A stretch of DNA of 64,000 nucleotides from Vibrio tapetis subsp. tapetis (GTDB taxonomy: Bacteria > Pseudomonadota > Gammaproteobacteria > Enterobacterales > Vibrionaceae), in assembly GCF_900233005.1 (NCBI RefSeq), contig NZ_LT960612.1, forward strand, positions 1,364,001 through 1,428,000, in the 5' to 3' direction. The position numbers and the translations under genes were made by a program. Below are positions 62,488 through 64,000 of the stretch, in pieces; position 1 is the stretch's first letter, and the number at the start of each line of letters is the position of its first letter. The notes below the pieces were generated by a model. It was not told the origin of the DNA, did not search any database, and saw only the letters and a list, made by a program, of their open reading frames with translations.

Positions 62488-64000
62488 GTGAAAGATGTAA
62501 CGTTAAAAGATCGCTTTCCACTTTCGTTGGTAGGCATTGCTATGCTGTCTGCGTTTAGCCACCCCGTATTGGCGAGTGACGTTGGTTATGACGAAAATGA
62601 AACCATGGTGGTTACCGCAAGTCTTACTAAACATTCAGAGTTAACTGCTCCCGCATCGATCTCGGTAATTACCGCTGAAGATATTGAGAAAATGCCAGTT
62701 AAGGATTTATCTGAAATCGTAAGGGGAGCTGCTGGTGTCAATGCTCTTAGCTCGACGGCTTATGGCCGAAGCTCAGTTCGGATCCGTGGTTTAGATTCAA
62801 AACACACGTTAATTTTAATTAATGGACGTCGTATCAACTCTCAAGATGCACTTATCCGAGGCAATGACTTTGATCTTGCTACTGTGCCGATCTCAGCGAT
62901 TGAGCGAGTGGAAGTGGTTCGCGGGCCCGTTTCATCACTCTATGGCTCCGAGGCAATGGGTGGGGTGATCAACGTTATTTTGAAGCCAACGACCGACGAG
63001 TTTTCTGGTTCGGTTGGCCTAGAATATGAAAGTGTTCTGGAAGGAGACGGCGGTGATGGAACGAAGGGGCATGCATACGTTAGCGGACAAATGGCAGATT
63101 CCGTGTCTGGAAGCCTCATTGTAGAGTCATCAAAACGAGATCCTTGGAGAACAGAAAAAAATCCAACCGTTGACGCAATTGAACAGCGTCAAAGCACAAA
63201 TTTAATGAGTGAGGTTAACTGGCAATTGAGCGACTCTCAAACTCTGGTTGCTGATGTTATCTACACCAAAGATGAACGAGAGGCCGATTGGGTTCATCCA
63301 CGTAGTGGTATGCACACCAATTCGCAGAACTCGACGAGATGGAATTACGGTTTAGCCCATCAAGGCGTTTGGGATTCCTTTGATTCAAATGCGCGTATTT
63401 ATGGTGAAACGATGAAGCTAGACGATTCGAGTACAGCGTACTCGAATGGATCCGCTCAGGTCGAATTACAACAAAATGCGCTTGATTTCAATTTGAGTGG
63501 GTTGATAAATGATACCCATGCGTGGGTCGCAGGTGGTGAGTATAGAACGTCTAAGCTAAAGAATGATCGAGATCTGAAGTCAGGAGACGTGACTAATTAT
63601 CAAGGCGCGGTATTCCTACAAGGTGAATTCGAATTAAATGATTTGGCGTTAACATTAGGTGGGCGTCAGGATTACCATGAGGTGTATGGTAGTCACTTTA
63701 GTCCTCGCGCATACGCAGTTTATAGTTTTACAGATCAGTTTGTGGCAAAAGCGGGAGCGGGGGGCGGTTTTAGAGCTCCGGGTATGATGGAAAGTAGCGA
63801 TCAGGTACGTGTTATCAGTTGCGGAAATCGTTGTTGGTTAACCGGCAACGATGACTTAAAACCGGAAGAGTCTGAAAGTTATGAAGTCGGGTTTGGTTAT
63901 GAGTCAGCAGATCTAGGGCTTGGCATTGTTTATTACCATAACAACCTTAAAAACAAAATTGAAAGGGATTTGACAAAACAGGTCGGTGTTGAAGGGAGCG
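62488..64000 (+). CDS. TonB-dependent catecholate siderophore receptor (IrgA/VctA-like), 3' end beyond window
   Basis: This frame runs for 504 codons off the right edge. It starts with GTG 62488 after aagg, has a signal peptide (SLVGIAMLSAFSHPVLAS), then the TonB box ENETMVVTASL. The plug domain has ITAEDIEKMPVKDLSEIVRGAAGVN, SSVRIRGLDSKHTLILINGRR and IERVEVVRGPVSSLYGSEAMGGVINVI. The beta-barrel begins near residue 165 and continues; GGGFRAPGMMESS and LKPEESESYEVGFGY are typical barrel motifs. The plug and early barrel resemble the IrgA/VctA/FepA group of catecholate receptors. It should import the ferric form of the siderophore made next door. A strong Fur box precedes it. Confidence 0.9.
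   Translation, partial: MKDVTLKDRFPLSLVGIAMLSAFSHPVLASDVGYDENETMVVTASLTKHSELTAPASISVITAEDIEKMPVKDLSEIVRGAAGVNALSSTAYGRSSVRIRGLDSKHTLILINGRRINSQDALIRGNDFDLATVPISAIERVEVVRGPVSSLYGSEAMGGVINVILKPTTDEFSGSVGLEYESVLEGDGGDGTKGHAYVSGQMADSVSGSLIVESSKRDPWRTEKNPTVDAIEQRQSTNLMSEVNWQLSDSQTLVADVIYTKDEREADWVHPRSGMHTNSQNSTRWNYGLAHQGVWDSFDSNARIYGETMKLDDSSTAYSNGSAQVELQQNALDFNLSGLINDTHAWVAGGEYRTSKLKNDRDLKSGDVTNYQGAVFLQGEFELNDLALTLGGRQDYHEVYGSHFSPRAYAVYSFTDQFVAKAGAGGGFRAPGMMESSDQVRVISCGNRCWLTGNDDLKPEESESYEVGFGYESADLGLGIVYYHNNLKNKIERDLTKQVGVEGS

Noticed and set aside
1..64000. CRISPR arrays, tRNA and rRNA genes, phage structural genes
   Set aside because: No regularly spaced short repeats, no tRNA or rRNA gene that I could recognise, and no capsid, tail or terminase-like proteins were seen.

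Overview
The window looks like a chromosomal segment of a marine gammaproteobacterium, most likely a Vibrio. The reasons are a Fur-regulated catechol siderophore locus, a Vibrio-type gram-negative porin, c-di-GMP enzymes around a large adhesin, and many small accessory genes of the kind common in vibrios. No rRNA, tRNA or CRISPR array was seen. The species call is inference.

Region 1 (1-6300) is a scarred accessory island. It starts in an IS66 transposase that lacks its catalytic C-terminus. It then carries at least nine full or half copies of a hairpin repeat with arms like gggacacacac / gtgtgtgtcc. Three coding remnants (IS66 TnpC, a glyoxalase-family N-terminus, a phytanoyl-CoA dioxygenase) stop exactly where the repeat begins with 'taacggg' or 'aacggg'. 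Intact genes sit between copies: a DUF5675 protein with a secreted partner, a DHCW cupin and an Hsp31-like deglycase. A REP-associated (Y1/HUH) transposase lies between two half copies.

Region 2 (6347-13513) is a one-direction run of fourteen small genes: five GNATs, OsmC, NUDIX, MepB, HAD, DUF3465, a Trp-rich protein, YnfA, Dabb and a small unknown. It resembles integron cassette content but has no visible attC sites.

Region 3 (13617-24921) holds a PafA-like alkaline phosphatase, a SUMF1-fold lipoprotein without the active-site cysteines, a radical-SAM sulfatase-maturase homologue and a HEAT/TPR periplasmic protein. These are followed by a DUF4136 lipoprotein, TetR and LuxR regulators, a porin, a Spy/CpxP-like protein and a GGDEF-EAL protein.

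Region 4 (25148-43204) is an adhesin locus. Two ABC exporter proteins with badly degenerate nucleotide-binding domains and an HlyD adaptor face a 3847-residue VCBS/cadherin-like surface protein, with a strong terminator between them. A PAS-GGDEF gene broken by a one-base deletion follows.

Region 5 (43348-50792) carries a YjeH-type amino-acid exporter, an overlapping periplasmic-binding-protein/diguanylate-cyclase pair, and ETF-ubiquinone oxidoreductase divergent from etfBA.

Region 6 (51301-64000) is an iron-uptake locus with three Fur boxes. It has entA-, entC-, entE-, entB- and entF-type genes, the last a single C-A-T-TE module with a serine-type A domain. A TonB-dependent receptor runs off the right edge. 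Two paralogous TIKI/EreA-ChaN-like proteins, one a lipoprotein and one cytosolic, bracket the biosynthetic operon. Together these genes should make, and probably import, an enterobactin-type tri-catechol or its acylated (amphi-enterobactin) relative.
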